From: Phycisphaerae bacterium
Lineage (GTDB): Bacteria > Planctomycetota > Phycisphaerae > Phycisphaerales > UBA1924
Assembly (NCBI GenBank): GCA_016794925.1
Contig: JAEUIW010000001.1
Coordinates: forward strand, 62,001 to 126,000
Direction: 5' to 3'
DNA: 64,000 bases
The position numbers and the translations under genes are program-made. The notes below the pieces were generated by a model. It was given only the letters and a program-made list of their open reading frames with translations. It was not told where the DNA came from and did no database searches. Positions 35,959-43,819 of this stretch are shown in pieces; position 1 is the first letter of the stretch; every line of letters starts with the position of its first letter.

Positions 35959-36891
35959 TCATCCCTTGCTCGCGACGCGCACGTCCGGCTTCGCGCGTGC
36001 GTCGTCCTCTCCCGAAGCGATCACGCTCAGCAGCAGGCCCAGCAGACGCTCGCTCACGGGCCCGGCCTGGCCCGTTCCCACGGGATGCCCGTTCAGCCGC
36101 ACGATCGGCGTCACCAGCGTCGTGGTCCCGATCAGCATGATCTCGCTCGCGTCCCGCAGCTCATCCACGCCCACGGGGCGCTCCACGATCTCGGGCGCCG
36201 CGTCCATGAGGATCGCCCGCGTCACGCCCGACAGCATCGGGGCGCTCGACAACGCCGGGGTCACGACCTCGCCCCCCCCGCCCCGCCCGCCCCCCCCGCG
36301 CAGCACCGCGATCACGTTCGTGGCCACGCCCTCGGTCACCAGCCCGTCGCGCACCAGGATCGCTTCATCGCAGGCCGCCGCGTCCGCCGCCAGCGCGCAC
36401 ATCACGTTCCCCAGCAGCGACGTGGACTTCACGTGCCCCAGTTTCCAGCGCACGTCCTCGCGCGTGATGGCCGTCCTGGGCGCCGCGCGCCGGCACAACT
36501 CGATCGGCGGCTGCGGCGTGCAGTAGCCGAACACCGTCGGCGTCAGCGCCGCGCCGGGGATCCGCTGCCGGACCGGCGCGCCCGTCGGCGGCGTCCCCCG
36601 CGTCACCTGCCAGTACACGAACGCGTCCACCAGGCCGTTGGCCGTCAGCAATTCCTCGCTCAGGCGGCCCAGTTGCCGCGGATCCCAGCGGATCCCCGCC
36701 TCGTCCAGCCCGCAACGCATCCGCTCGATGTGCCGCGTCAGCCCAACCGCCCGCGCCCCGCCGCGTCCGTCCGTCCGCGGCACCGTGCGCAGGGCCTCGT
36801 ACAGGCCGTCCCCGAAGATGAAGCCGCGATCAAACACGCTCACCTTCGCCTCACCCGCGGGGACGAGTTGTCCGTTCAGATGCACGATCAC
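35959..36891 (-). CDS. Class IV PLP aminotransferase (D-alanine/branched-chain type)
   Basis: Fold type IV aminotransferase of 310 residues. It opens VHLNGQLVPAGEAKVSVFDRGFIFGDGLYEALR, has the PLP Lys in LGHVKSTSLLGNVM, and the phosphate-cup region GLVTEGVATNVIAVL. The domain order and length fit D-amino-acid transaminase or branched-chain aminotransferase; the two cannot be split by eye. A Gly/Arg run (RGGGGRGGGG) inserted after the cup is unusual. Neighbouring murD makes D-Ala/D-Glu supply attractive, but this is inference. GTG start 5 nt after a TATGCT box. Confidence 0.84.
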   Translation of the reverse strand: MIVHLNGQLVPAGEAKVSVFDRGFIFGDGLYEALRTVPRTDGRGGARAVGLTRHIERMRCGLDEAGIRWDPRQLGRLSEELLTANGLVDAFVYWQVTRGTPPTGAPVRQRIPGAALTPTVFGYCTPQPPIELCRRAAPRTAITREDVRWKLGHVKSTSLLGNVMCALAADAAACDEAILVRDGLVTEGVATNVIAVLRGGGGRGGGGEVVTPALSSAPMLSGVTRAILMDAAPEIVERPVGVDELRDASEIMLIGTTTLVTPIVRLNGHPVGTGQAGPVSERLLGLLLSVIASGEDDARAKPDVRVASKG

Positions 36892-36896
36892 GCCAG

Positions 36897-36902
36897 AGCA
36901 TA
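36897..36902 (-). promoter_or_regulatory. -10 box of a predicted leaderless transcript
   Basis: TATGCT on the minus strand ends 5 nt before the aminotransferase GTG at 36891. Confidence 0.5.
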
Positions 36903-36952
36903 CGCGCCCGGATGGCGCGCGGGTGCCCGATCGTTCGCGCCGGCCTCACGGC

Positions 36953-39424
36953 CTACATCAGCGCCACCGGATCGACATCCACCGCCGTGCGTGCATCGCT
37001 CTTGAGCAGCCCGCGCGCCCGCGCCGCGCCCAGCACCGCCTGGATCGACCCCCGCGCCGCGCCCATCAGCTCCACCGCCCACCGGTGGTACCCCGCGATG
37101 CGGCCGATGGGGCACTCCAGCGGGCCCTCCACCTCCACGCCCGTTCCCGACGCCGCGCGCCGCAGCACGTCCGTCAGGCCCGTCGCGTCCGCCCGCGCGC
37201 GCGCAAGCTCGCGCCGCCGGACCACGATGCGCGCCATCCGTCGCGCGGGCGGCAGCCCCGCCGATCGTCGGATCGCCAGCTCCCGCTCCGCGAACGCGAT
37301 GTAGTCATGCGCCGCGGCCAACCGTACCGCCGGCGTGTCCGCCCCGAGCGTCTGCACGATCACCCGCCCCGGCTCCGTCCCCCGCCCGGCCCGGCCCGCG
37401 ACCTGCGTCAGCAACTGAAATGTCCGCTCCGCGGCGCGAAAATCCGGCAGGTGCAGCGCCGTGTCCGCGTTGATCACGCCCACCAGCCGCACGCCCGGAA
37501 AATCCAGCCCCTTGGCGATCATCTGCGTTCCCAGCAGCACCCGGGCCGCCCCGCTGGCGAACCGCTCCAGCGCCTCGAAGTAGTCGCGCGCCCCGCGCAT
37601 CGTGTCCGAATCCAGACGCAGCAGGTCGTCCCCCGGCCGCAGCCCCAGCCCCTCCGCCAGCTCCTCCTCCGCCTGCTGGATCCCCGGCGACAGTCGAGCC
37701 AGGCCCTTGCCGCACACCGGGCACCGCGCCGGAAGCAACTGCTCCGCCAGGCAATGGTGACACCGGAGGTGGCCCCCTCCCGTCGGGCTGCCCGCCTTGT
37801 GATGAACCATCGACGCGTCGCACGACTCGCACGTCATCACCCAGCCGCAGTTCACGTCGCCGCAGCACACGTACGAGCAGTAGCCCCGCCTGTTCAGCAG
37901 CAGAATGGCCTGCCCGCGCGGCTCGCGCAGCACGCCCCGCAGAGCCCGCTCCAGCTTCGGGCCCACCACCCCGCCCCGGCGCCACGTGCTCCCGTACGAT
38001 GCCGCCAGCCGTGCACGGTCCCGCCGTTCCTCGCCCAGGTCCACCAGCTCCACACGAGGCAGCGCGCCACCGCCCACCCGATTCGGCATCTCCCAAAGCC
38101 GGTACTTGGCGCCCGATTCCGCCGCGTTCGCCCAGCTCTCCAGCGAAGGCGTCGCCGAACCCATCAGCACCGGGCAGCCCTCCAGCTGGGCCCGCTTCAC
38201 CGCCACGTCCCGTGCGTGGTATCGTGGCAGTTGATCCTGCTTGTACGACGAATCATGCTCCTCGTCGATCACGATGATCCGCACGTTCCGCAGCGGGGCG
38301 AACACCGCCGACCGTGCGCCCACCACCACCCGTGCCGATCCCGCCGACGCCGCCGCCCACTGCCGGTGCCGCTCCGACGAGGTCAACCCGGAATGCAGCA
38401 CCGCGACCCGTTCGTCTCCGAAGCGACGCAGGAACCTCCCCGCCGTCTGCGGGGTCAACGCAATCTCCGGGACCAGCACAATCGCCGTACCTTCGTGCCC
38501 CCCTGATTGCAGGGCGAGATCGATCAGCCTCAGATACACCTCGGTCTTGCCCGATCCCGTCACGCCCCTAAGAAGGTGCGCGCTGAACGAGCCCAGCGCC
38601 GCGCCAACTCCCTCGACGACTCGGCGTTGTTCTTCACTTAATTCAGGGGGCGTCGCGTGCGGCGCTTCAGCACCCCCGGCCTCCACACGAAATCTCGTCC
38701 ACACCGCGTCGCGGGACTCCACGTCCTCGCGGATCTCCGTCGCCAGCAGCCCCGCCCGGACCAGCGCGGCGAGACCGGCTGCGGATGCCAGCCCAAGCTC
38801 CGCCGCCAGCGCCTTCGGGGCCATCGGGAGTCGCGCAGGATCGATCGTCCCCAACCGCTCCCACGCGTGGCGCGCCGCCGGCGACATCCGCTTGGGAAGC
38901 ACCGCCTCCTCGGGCCGGGCGTGCGCGAACCGGACCACAACTCGTTTTTTCAGCCCGATCCGTCGCTTCACAGCCGCGGGGATGGTCGTGCCCAGCACCA
39001 TCCCCAGCGGGCAGACGTAGTACGCGCTCATCCACCGGGCCAGCTCCAGCACCGATGGGGTCAGCGACACGCCGGTGCGACGGGAGATCCGCTTGATCCG
39101 GGGCAGCGTGAGCCCGCCCGCCAGTTCCGGGCTCCCGACCTCCACCACCACCCCGATGGTCGGCTCGTCGGTTCTCCCCAGCGGAACCTCGACCACCTCG
39201 CCGACGCGGACGGACCGGCCGTCGTCCGGCGCCCGATAGGTCAGCCCGGCTTCGGCGCCCAGCCCGCCGGTATTGGCGGCCAGCGGGGATTCCGAGGTGT
39301 TCCGGCCGCCGCGCCGCGCGGTGGCGCGTTCGATGCCCCGCTCCACGACCACGCGCGCCAGGTCGCCGTGCTCCGCCGCGGGCGGAGCCGGGGCGCCGCC
39401 GAGTTGTGCGAAAAGGTCGCTCAC
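36953..39424 (-). CDS. priA: Primosomal replication restart helicase PriA
   Basis: 3-prime to 5-prime helicase that reloads replication forks. The protein has the N-terminal 3-prime DNA-binding domain (VEVPLGRTDEPTIGVVVEVG), Walker A LLRGVTGSGKTEVYLRL, DEEH in IIVIDEEHDSSYKQ, the Cys-rich zinc loops (YVCCGDVNCGWVMTCESC, CHHCLAEQLLPARCPVCGKG), and the C-terminal GRAGRGTEPGRVIVQT motif VI. I favour the GTG at 39424, preceded by GGGGAGGAG, over the GTG at 39442; either adds only six residues. It is divergent from carA. Confidence 0.92.
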   Translation of the reverse strand: MSDLFAQLGGAPAPPAAEHGDLARVVVERGIERATARRGGRNTSESPLAANTGGLGAEAGLTYRAPDDGRSVRVGEVVEVPLGRTDEPTIGVVVEVGSPELAGGLTLPRIKRISRRTGVSLTPSVLELARWMSAYYVCPLGMVLGTTIPAAVKRRIGLKKRVVVRFAHARPEEAVLPKRMSPAARHAWERLGTIDPARLPMAPKALAAELGLASAAGLAALVRAGLLATEIREDVESRDAVWTRFRVEAGGAEAPHATPPELSEEQRRVVEGVGAALGSFSAHLLRGVTGSGKTEVYLRLIDLALQSGGHEGTAIVLVPEIALTPQTAGRFLRRFGDERVAVLHSGLTSSERHRQWAAASAGSARVVVGARSAVFAPLRNVRIIVIDEEHDSSYKQDQLPRYHARDVAVKRAQLEGCPVLMGSATPSLESWANAAESGAKYRLWEMPNRVGGGALPRVELVDLGEERRDRARLAASYGSTWRRGGVVGPKLERALRGVLREPRGQAILLLNRRGYCSYVCCGDVNCGWVMTCESCDASMVHHKAGSPTGGGHLRCHHCLAEQLLPARCPVCGKGLARLSPGIQQAEEELAEGLGLRPGDDLLRLDSDTMRGARDYFEALERFASGAARVLLGTQMIAKGLDFPGVRLVGVINADTALHLPDFRAAERTFQLLTQVAGRAGRGTEPGRVIVQTLGADTPAVRLAAAHDYIAFAERELAIRRSAGLPPARRMARIVVRRRELARARADATGLTDVLRRAASGTGVEVEGPLECPIGRIAGYHRWAVELMGAARGSIQAVLGAARARGLLKSDARTAVDVDPVALM

Positions 39425-39463
39425 GATCTCCTCCCCGGCCACGATCGCCGCGCCGCGCGTCTC

Positions 39464-39469
39464 TACACT
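39464..39469 (+). promoter_or_regulatory. carA -10 box of a predicted leaderless transcript
   Basis: TACACT ends 5 nt before the ATG at 39475. Confidence 0.5.
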
Positions 39470-39474
39470 CTTGT

Positions 39475-40749
39475 ATGCACAGATCGACCACCCCGGCGGC
39501 GCCCAGGTTCTCCCCGTTGCCGACGCGTACGCCCGCAGCGGTCCGCCCGATGGCCCGGCTGGTGCTCGAGGACGGCGCCGTCTACCCGGGCGAGGCCTTC
39601 GGCGCCGTGGGCCGGGGCCTCGCGGTCGCCGCGGAGGTGGTGTTCAACACCGCGATGACGGGATACCAGGAGGCCCTGTCCGACCCGTCGTACGCGGGGC
39701 AGATCCTCGTGATGACCGCCCCCCTGATCGGCAACACCGGCGCCAACCGTGTCGATGAGGAATCACCCAAGGTGCAGGTCGCCGGATTCGTGGTCCGCGA
39801 GCTGGCCCGCACCCACAGCAACTTCCGCGCCGACATGGACCTCGCCCGCTTGCTCGCCGAGAACGGGGTCCTGGGCATCACCGGCATCGACACCCGCGCC
39901 CTCACGCGCCGCCTGCGCGTCGCCGGGGTCATGCGCGGCCTGATCAGCGATGACGCCGTCGCCACCGACCAGCAGCTCGTCCAGCGGGCGCGGGCCGCCC
40001 CGGACATGAACGGCCAGAACCTCATTCCGCTGGTCGGCTGCTCGTCCAGCCAGACCTGGGACGAGACCCTCGGCGTGTGGAGCCCGCCCCGCTCCGCGCC
40101 CGCGTCCCGCAGACGCTTCCGCGTCCTGGCGCTCGACTGCGGCGCCAAGCGCAACATCCTGCGGAACCTCGCCGACCGCGGCTGCGACGTCAGCGTCGTG
40201 CCCCACACCGTCGCGCCCGCCGAGATCACCCGGCGGTTTCGCGACGGCGAGATCGACGGCCTCTTTGTCTCCAACGGCCCCGGCGACCCCGCCGCCGTCA
40301 CGCAGACCATCAACACGCTCCGCCAGGTGCTGGCCCAGCCCGCGCCGATTCCCACCTTCGGAATCTGCCTGGGGCATCAGTTGCTCGCCTTGGCGCTCGG
40401 CGCGCGCACGTACAAGCTCAAGTTCGGGCACCGCGGCAGCAACCAGCCCGTGCTGAACCTGCAGAATGGTCGAGTCGAGATCACCAGCCAGAATCACGGA
40501 TTCGCCGTCGATCCGGATTCACTCCGCGCCGTCGGCGGCGAGGCCACGCACCGGCACCTCAACGACGGAACGCTGGCGGGGTTTCGCCTCAAGGACCGCC
40601 CCGTGTTCAGCGTGCAGTACCACCCCGAGGCCTCGCCCGGGCCGCACGATTCGTCTTACCTCTTTGACGCCTTCATCGAGATGATGGGCACCCGCTCGCC
40701 CGTGGCGTTCGCGCCAGCCGTCGGCGGAGCCGCTGGAATGTCAAACTAG
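39475..40749 (+). CDS. carA: Carbamoyl-phosphate synthase small subunit (glutamine amidotransferase)
   Basis: Supplies ammonia from glutamine for carbamoyl phosphate, used in pyrimidine and arginine synthesis. The N-terminal CPSase domain opens ARLVLEDGAVYPGEAFGAVG; the class I amidotransferase has the nucleophile Cys in TFGICLGHQLLALALG and the His/Glu dyad in FSVQYHPEASPGPHDSSYLFD. The chosen ATG (39475) fits the promoter; it adds 25 residues before the more typical ATG at 39550, so the true N-terminus is open. carB is not next to it; the downstream 240 bp are AT-rich and hold the promoter of the next gene. Confidence 0.9.
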   Translation: MHRSTTPAAPRFSPLPTRTPAAVRPMARLVLEDGAVYPGEAFGAVGRGLAVAAEVVFNTAMTGYQEALSDPSYAGQILVMTAPLIGNTGANRVDEESPKVQVAGFVVRELARTHSNFRADMDLARLLAENGVLGITGIDTRALTRRLRVAGVMRGLISDDAVATDQQLVQRARAAPDMNGQNLIPLVGCSSSQTWDETLGVWSPPRSAPASRRRFRVLALDCGAKRNILRNLADRGCDVSVVPHTVAPAEITRRFRDGEIDGLFVSNGPGDPAAVTQTINTLRQVLAQPAPIPTFGICLGHQLLALALGARTYKLKFGHRGSNQPVLNLQNGRVEITSQNHGFAVDPDSLRAVGGEATHRHLNDGTLAGFRLKDRPVFSVQYHPEASPGPHDSSYLFDAFIEMMGTRSPVAFAPAVGGAAGMSN

Positions 40750-40901
40750 GCAATTTGAATTACCCCACAATAGGGTACAAAACGGCCTGTTGCAGTCGAT
40801 CAATTGTTATTGGACGTAAATCGACTTAATCATGGGGTGGCGAGAACGAATGAGAAATCTGAAAAAAGGGTCAAAAGGCGTAATTGAGGCGATCAAATGC
40901 C

Positions 40902-40930
40902 TTGACACCCATGCAAGCGTGAGGTATCTT
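40902..40930 (+). promoter_or_regulatory. Strong sigma-70-type promoter
   Basis: TTGACA (40902-40907), a 17-nt spacer and TATCTT (40925-40930) with GG before it. Transcription should start near 40937, giving a 50-nt leader with AAGGAG before the GTG at 40987. It is the closest classical promoter in the window and lies in a locally AT-rich stretch. Confidence 0.75.
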
Positions 40931-40986
40931 CTGGTCTAGTCGTGTGAGTGGTCCATCTGAATCCCGAATGCGGAAGGAGAAATTAC

Positions 40987-41745
40987 GTGAAGAAGAATGT
41001 TCTCATGGCTCTCGTTGGCCTCGCTGGCGTCGCTTCTGCGGCGAACGCGGGCGTCACTGCTTCGCTCACCAAGAGCAATGACCTGTCCCCCGGCACGCCC
41101 ACGGCGACGATCACCCTCGTCGGCCAGGCGACCGGCACGGTCTTCGGTCTTGCCAACCTCGGTGGCAACGGCTCGGTCGTGGCGTTCACCTACACCGATT
41201 CGCAGCTCGCTGCGAACACGATCTCTCGTACCACGTACAGTGATTACGGGACGATCTTCGGTGACTCGACTGCCTCGTCCGGTGGGTACGGCGGCGGCGT
41301 GGTCAACAACCAGACCGGCCTGCGCTTCCCGTACCGTGACCTGATCAACCCCAACGGCGGTGGCGGCACCGGTGATGCGGACAATGCCCGCAACGGCAAC
41401 TCGTCCGACTACGGCGCCGGCAAGGCCAGCCTCTCCGGCGTCCAGGGTTCCCAGAACGCGGGCACGGCTTCCGGCCAGCACGCGATCTGGTCCAACACCG
41501 GCACCGGCCTGAAGGATCCTCAGAAGGTGTTCTCGTTCAACTACACAACGGGCAACTTCACCGCTCGTAACGTCGTCGTCAACTTCACGGGCCGTGGCCG
41601 TGAGTACAACAACGACCAGGGCACCAACAGCTCGGCCGTCAACAACCTGTCCGCCTCCGTGACCCTCGCGGTCACCCCCGCTCCGGGCGCCGCCGCCCTG
41701 CTCGGTCTGGGTGGGCTCGTCGCCGGCCGTCGCCGTCGCGCCTAA
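40987..41745 (+). CDS. Secreted protein with PEP-CTERM-like sorting tail
   Basis: A 252-residue exported protein: signal peptide KKNVLMALVGLAGVASAANAG, a Gly/Asn/Ser/Thr-rich beta-type body (VTASLTKSNDLSPGTPTATITLVGQ and similar) and a C-terminal tail of the PEP-CTERM kind: TPAPGAAALLGLGGLVAGRRRRA, that is, a short Pro motif (PAP rather than PEP), a hydrophobic helix and an Arg cluster. Such tails are exosortase substrates in other bacteria. The GTG start has AAGGAG seven bases upstream. A strong promoter and a strong terminator frame it as a single-gene unit, which fits high expression. Function unknown; a surface-structure role is a guess. Confidence 0.75.
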   Translation: MKKNVLMALVGLAGVASAANAGVTASLTKSNDLSPGTPTATITLVGQATGTVFGLANLGGNGSVVAFTYTDSQLAANTISRTTYSDYGTIFGDSTASSGGYGGGVVNNQTGLRFPYRDLINPNGGGGTGDADNARNGNSSDYGAGKASLSGVQGSQNAGTASGQHAIWSNTGTGLKDPQKVFSFNYTTGNFTARNVVVNFTGRGREYNNDQGTNSSAVNNLSASVTLAVTPAPGAAALLGLGGLVAGRRRRA

Positions 41746-41787
41746 TCCAACTCGGGAGCTTCCGCTCTCGGGCCAGATGAAATCCAC

Positions 41788-41826
41788 ACAGGAGACCCGT
41801 GAAAACGGGTCTCCTGTCTTTTTTTT
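41788..41826 (+). terminator. Rho-independent terminator of the PEP-CTERM-like gene
   Basis: A perfect 12-bp stem (ACAGGAGACCCG/CGGGTCTCCTGT) with a TGAAAA loop and eight T residues. Confidence 0.95.
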
Positions 41827-42187
41827 ACCTCAGAAAATGAACCGAATTCCACAGCGCGATGCCCGTTCCTACTTGGGCTAAAGGACTTCCGATTCGAGAA
41901 TTGCGCTCGTCGAAGTACGACCACGCTCGCACACGCCGGTACGGACCGAGAACGACGCCCACCCGTTCGGAATTCCGTGGCCGTCTCTTGGATTCTTGCC
42001 AATCGGGTTTATACTCGGATGAGACGCGATCAGGCCCGCTGAATCCAGCGATTGCGACGAAACCCGGACCCGTCAGCGTCCAAGTATGGGGAACCGTCGC
42101 ACGCGTGGCGCGCCGCCAAGACCGGACCGTCCGGTCCATTCCCCGCCGCGGCACGATGCCGCCGAATCACCTCAAGGAGACATGCCC
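41827..42187. other. Intergenic stretch with a long leader
   Basis: No gene seen. It contains the promoter listed at 41989-42016 and then about 165 nt of untranslated leader before the dockerin gene. Confidence 0.5.
41989..42016 (+). promoter_or_regulatory. Promoter of the first dockerin gene
   Basis: TTGGAT, a 16-nt spacer and TATACT. Transcription from about 42023 would leave a 165-nt leader ending in AAGGAG, eight bases before the ATG at 42188. Confidence 0.55.
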
Positions 42188-43111
42188 ATGTTCCGAACCA
42201 CACTGCTGCTCAGCACGCTCGTGCTCGCCGCCCCCGCCCTGGCGAGCCCCGAACCGGCCGACGTGATCGCCGCGGATCAGATCCGGTCGGCGACCCCCGT
42301 CACCATCAACGGCCTCCCGTACCAGGCCGGCTCCGGCACGCGCGCGGACGTGCTGGTGTTCGACAACACCGACCTCACGCGCTCCGTGTTCTCCAGCGGC
42401 GCGCAGCCCAATCGCGCCATCGACGACGGCAGCTTCGCGGGCGGCCCGGTGAGCAACCCCGGCGCGGGCCTGAGCCCCACGGTCGACAAGATGCGGGTCA
42501 GCTTCCGCGTGCTGCCCGCCGCGGGCACGACCGGTTTCGACATGGTCGTCCAGTTCTTCGACACGCTCACCCCCAACGCCAGCCCCGTGAACACCGACTT
42601 CATCGCCGGGTTCCGCGTGGGCTACGGCGCGGTCGCGCAGGGCGCGTATTACACCGACCTGGACCTGGGCGCCAACGCGATCACCATCCCGTTCGGCGAT
42701 GACGACTGGGCCTGCGAGGTGCTCTTCCTCCAGCCCGGCACCGACACGCTGATGGCCACCGGGCAGATCACCGTGCTCTTCCAGGGCAGCGGCGACAACA
42801 CGCGCATGGTCCCCGCCGCGGGCGCGAGCGAGGACGTCTACTGGCGCGACTCGAACAACAACGGCACCTACGACGACCCCACCGACGCCCGCACCTTCAC
42901 CGGTGATTTCAACGAGGCGATCTTCTTCATCAACATGAGCGCCAACCTGGGCTGCGCGGGCGACTGGAACGGCGACACCTCGGTCGACGACTTCGACTTC
43001 TTCGACTTCCTCAACGATTTCAACAACAACAACGCCGACTTCAACGGCGACACCTCGACCGACGACTTCGACTTCTTCGACTTCATGAACGCCTTCAACA
43101 CCCCCTGCTGA
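42188..43111 (+). CDS. Secreted protein with C-terminal dockerin-like module (copy 1)
   Basis: A 307-residue exported protein: signal peptide FRTTLLLSTLVLAAPALA, a beta-rich domain of about 230 residues (DVLVFDNTDLTRSVF, MRVSFRVLPAAGTTGFDMVVQFFD), then a Cys-bounded dockerin-like tail with two acidic loops, DWNGDTSVDDFDFFDFL and DFNGDTSTDDFDFFDFM, ending NTPC. The ATG at 42188 is favoured over the one at 42182 by the eight-base distance from AAGGAG. The tail is nearly identical in DNA to that of the gene ending at 44872, while the bodies are unrelated. A terminator follows. Confidence 0.8.
   Translation: MFRTTLLLSTLVLAAPALASPEPADVIAADQIRSATPVTINGLPYQAGSGTRADVLVFDNTDLTRSVFSSGAQPNRAIDDGSFAGGPVSNPGAGLSPTVDKMRVSFRVLPAAGTTGFDMVVQFFDTLTPNASPVNTDFIAGFRVGYGAVAQGAYYTDLDLGANAITIPFGDDDWACEVLFLQPGTDTLMATGQITVLFQGSGDNTRMVPAAGASEDVYWRDSNNNGTYDDPTDARTFTGDFNEAIFFINMSANLGCAGDWNGDTSVDDFDFFDFLNDFNNNNADFNGDTSTDDFDFFDFMNAFNTPC
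42962..43109 (+). repeat. Dockerin cassette, copy 1
   Basis: 148 nt that recur at 44723-44870 with only two mismatches, both silent (GTC/GTT and GAT/GAC). Within the cassette an element of about 40 nt, starting at GGCGACACC, repeats after 75 nt and encodes the two acidic loops. Confidence 0.9.
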
Positions 43112-43152
43112 GCGGTCGCCGACCCGGACGTCGTCTGTGACGGATCGATCCA

Positions 43153-43179
43153 GGGCATCCCGAATGGGATGCCCTTTTT
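43153..43179 (+). terminator. Rho-independent terminator
   Basis: A 9-bp GGGCATCCC/GGGATGCCC stem with a GAAT loop and five T residues, following dockerin copy 1. Confidence 0.9.
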
Positions 43180-43475
43180 CGTGCGCCGGGTGTCCGGGAA
43201 CAGCTCTCGGCTCACGCGGGCGTAGCACGCGGGTGGTGGTGGGGGGGTGGGGGGGGGGGGGGGCAGGCGGGGCCCGGGGGCTTATTGGTCGAAACGTCGA
43301 TTCGGACGGATCAGAAGGCGCTCAGATTGGAAAATTCGGATTCTGAAGTGTGAAATTCGGCCCCATCAAGATCGGACAATTCACCTAAACAGGTGGCGTA
43401 TGGGTTGGACGATGGCCCGAACTGAAAAATGCTTTGGTTTCAGTGGCTTTTTGCACTGGCATCACCACCAAGCTC
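43180..43475. other. Gene-free stretch of lower GC content
   Basis: No gene seen between the terminator and the promoter at 43476. It contains the G-tract listed separately and then about 200 bases of unusually AT-rich DNA for this genome. Confidence 0.5.
43231..43263 (+). repeat. G-tract including a run of 15 G
   Basis: GGGTGGTGGT followed by seven G, one T and fifteen G (43249-43263). It can form a G-quadruplex and is prone to slippage or to assembly error. Confidence 0.85.
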
Positions 43476-43484
43476 TGGTATACT
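43476..43484 (+). promoter_or_regulatory. Extended -10 promoter
   Basis: TGGTATACT (TGN plus a TATACT box). The box ends 5 nt before a GTG at 43490, the same spacing as the leaderless genes elsewhere in the window. It could instead drive the dockerin gene at 43820 with a long leader. Confidence 0.5.
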
Positions 43485-43489
43485 GAAAC

Positions 43490-43762
43490 GTGATAGTGAG
43501 CGCGTCCGTTCGTTCCGGGCGCGCGAACGAGGAGGATGGAATTCGGGCACTTTATGGGCCCGGATTCGGGAAGCGTGGCGGCGGATTTGTGCCAATCGAC
43601 AACGCGGAATCCCGCGGCACAATGATGGCGAACGCGCGGCCTGTTCGGAGGGAGAAGCGGCGAGTGTTCGAGGCCGTTCTCAAATTTGAGACGCTCAAGC
43701 CGGGAGTGCCGGCCATTTCGGTGCTGCCGACATTGGTTGTTCAATTGGGAGTTTTCCGGTAA
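43490..43762 (+). CDS. Possible 90-residue protein, unknown
   Basis: This frame is not recognisable and has weaker third-position GC (about two thirds) than its neighbours, in a stretch that is itself less GC-rich. The reason to list it is that it begins 5 nt after an extended -10 box, exactly where the leaderless genes of this window begin. The protein is basic in the middle (RPVRREKRRVFEAVL) and hydrophobic at the end (ISVLPTLVVQLGVF). It could equally be a chance frame in the leader of the next gene. Confidence 0.3.
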   Translation: MIVSASVRSGRANEEDGIRALYGPGFGKRGGGFVPIDNAESRGTMMANARPVRREKRRVFEAVLKFETLKPGVPAISVLPTLVVQLGVFR

Positions 43763-43819
43763 ACCCCCCGTAGCCGGGGAGTATCGATACTTGTTGTCCC
43801 ATTTTCAAAGGAGTGTCCG

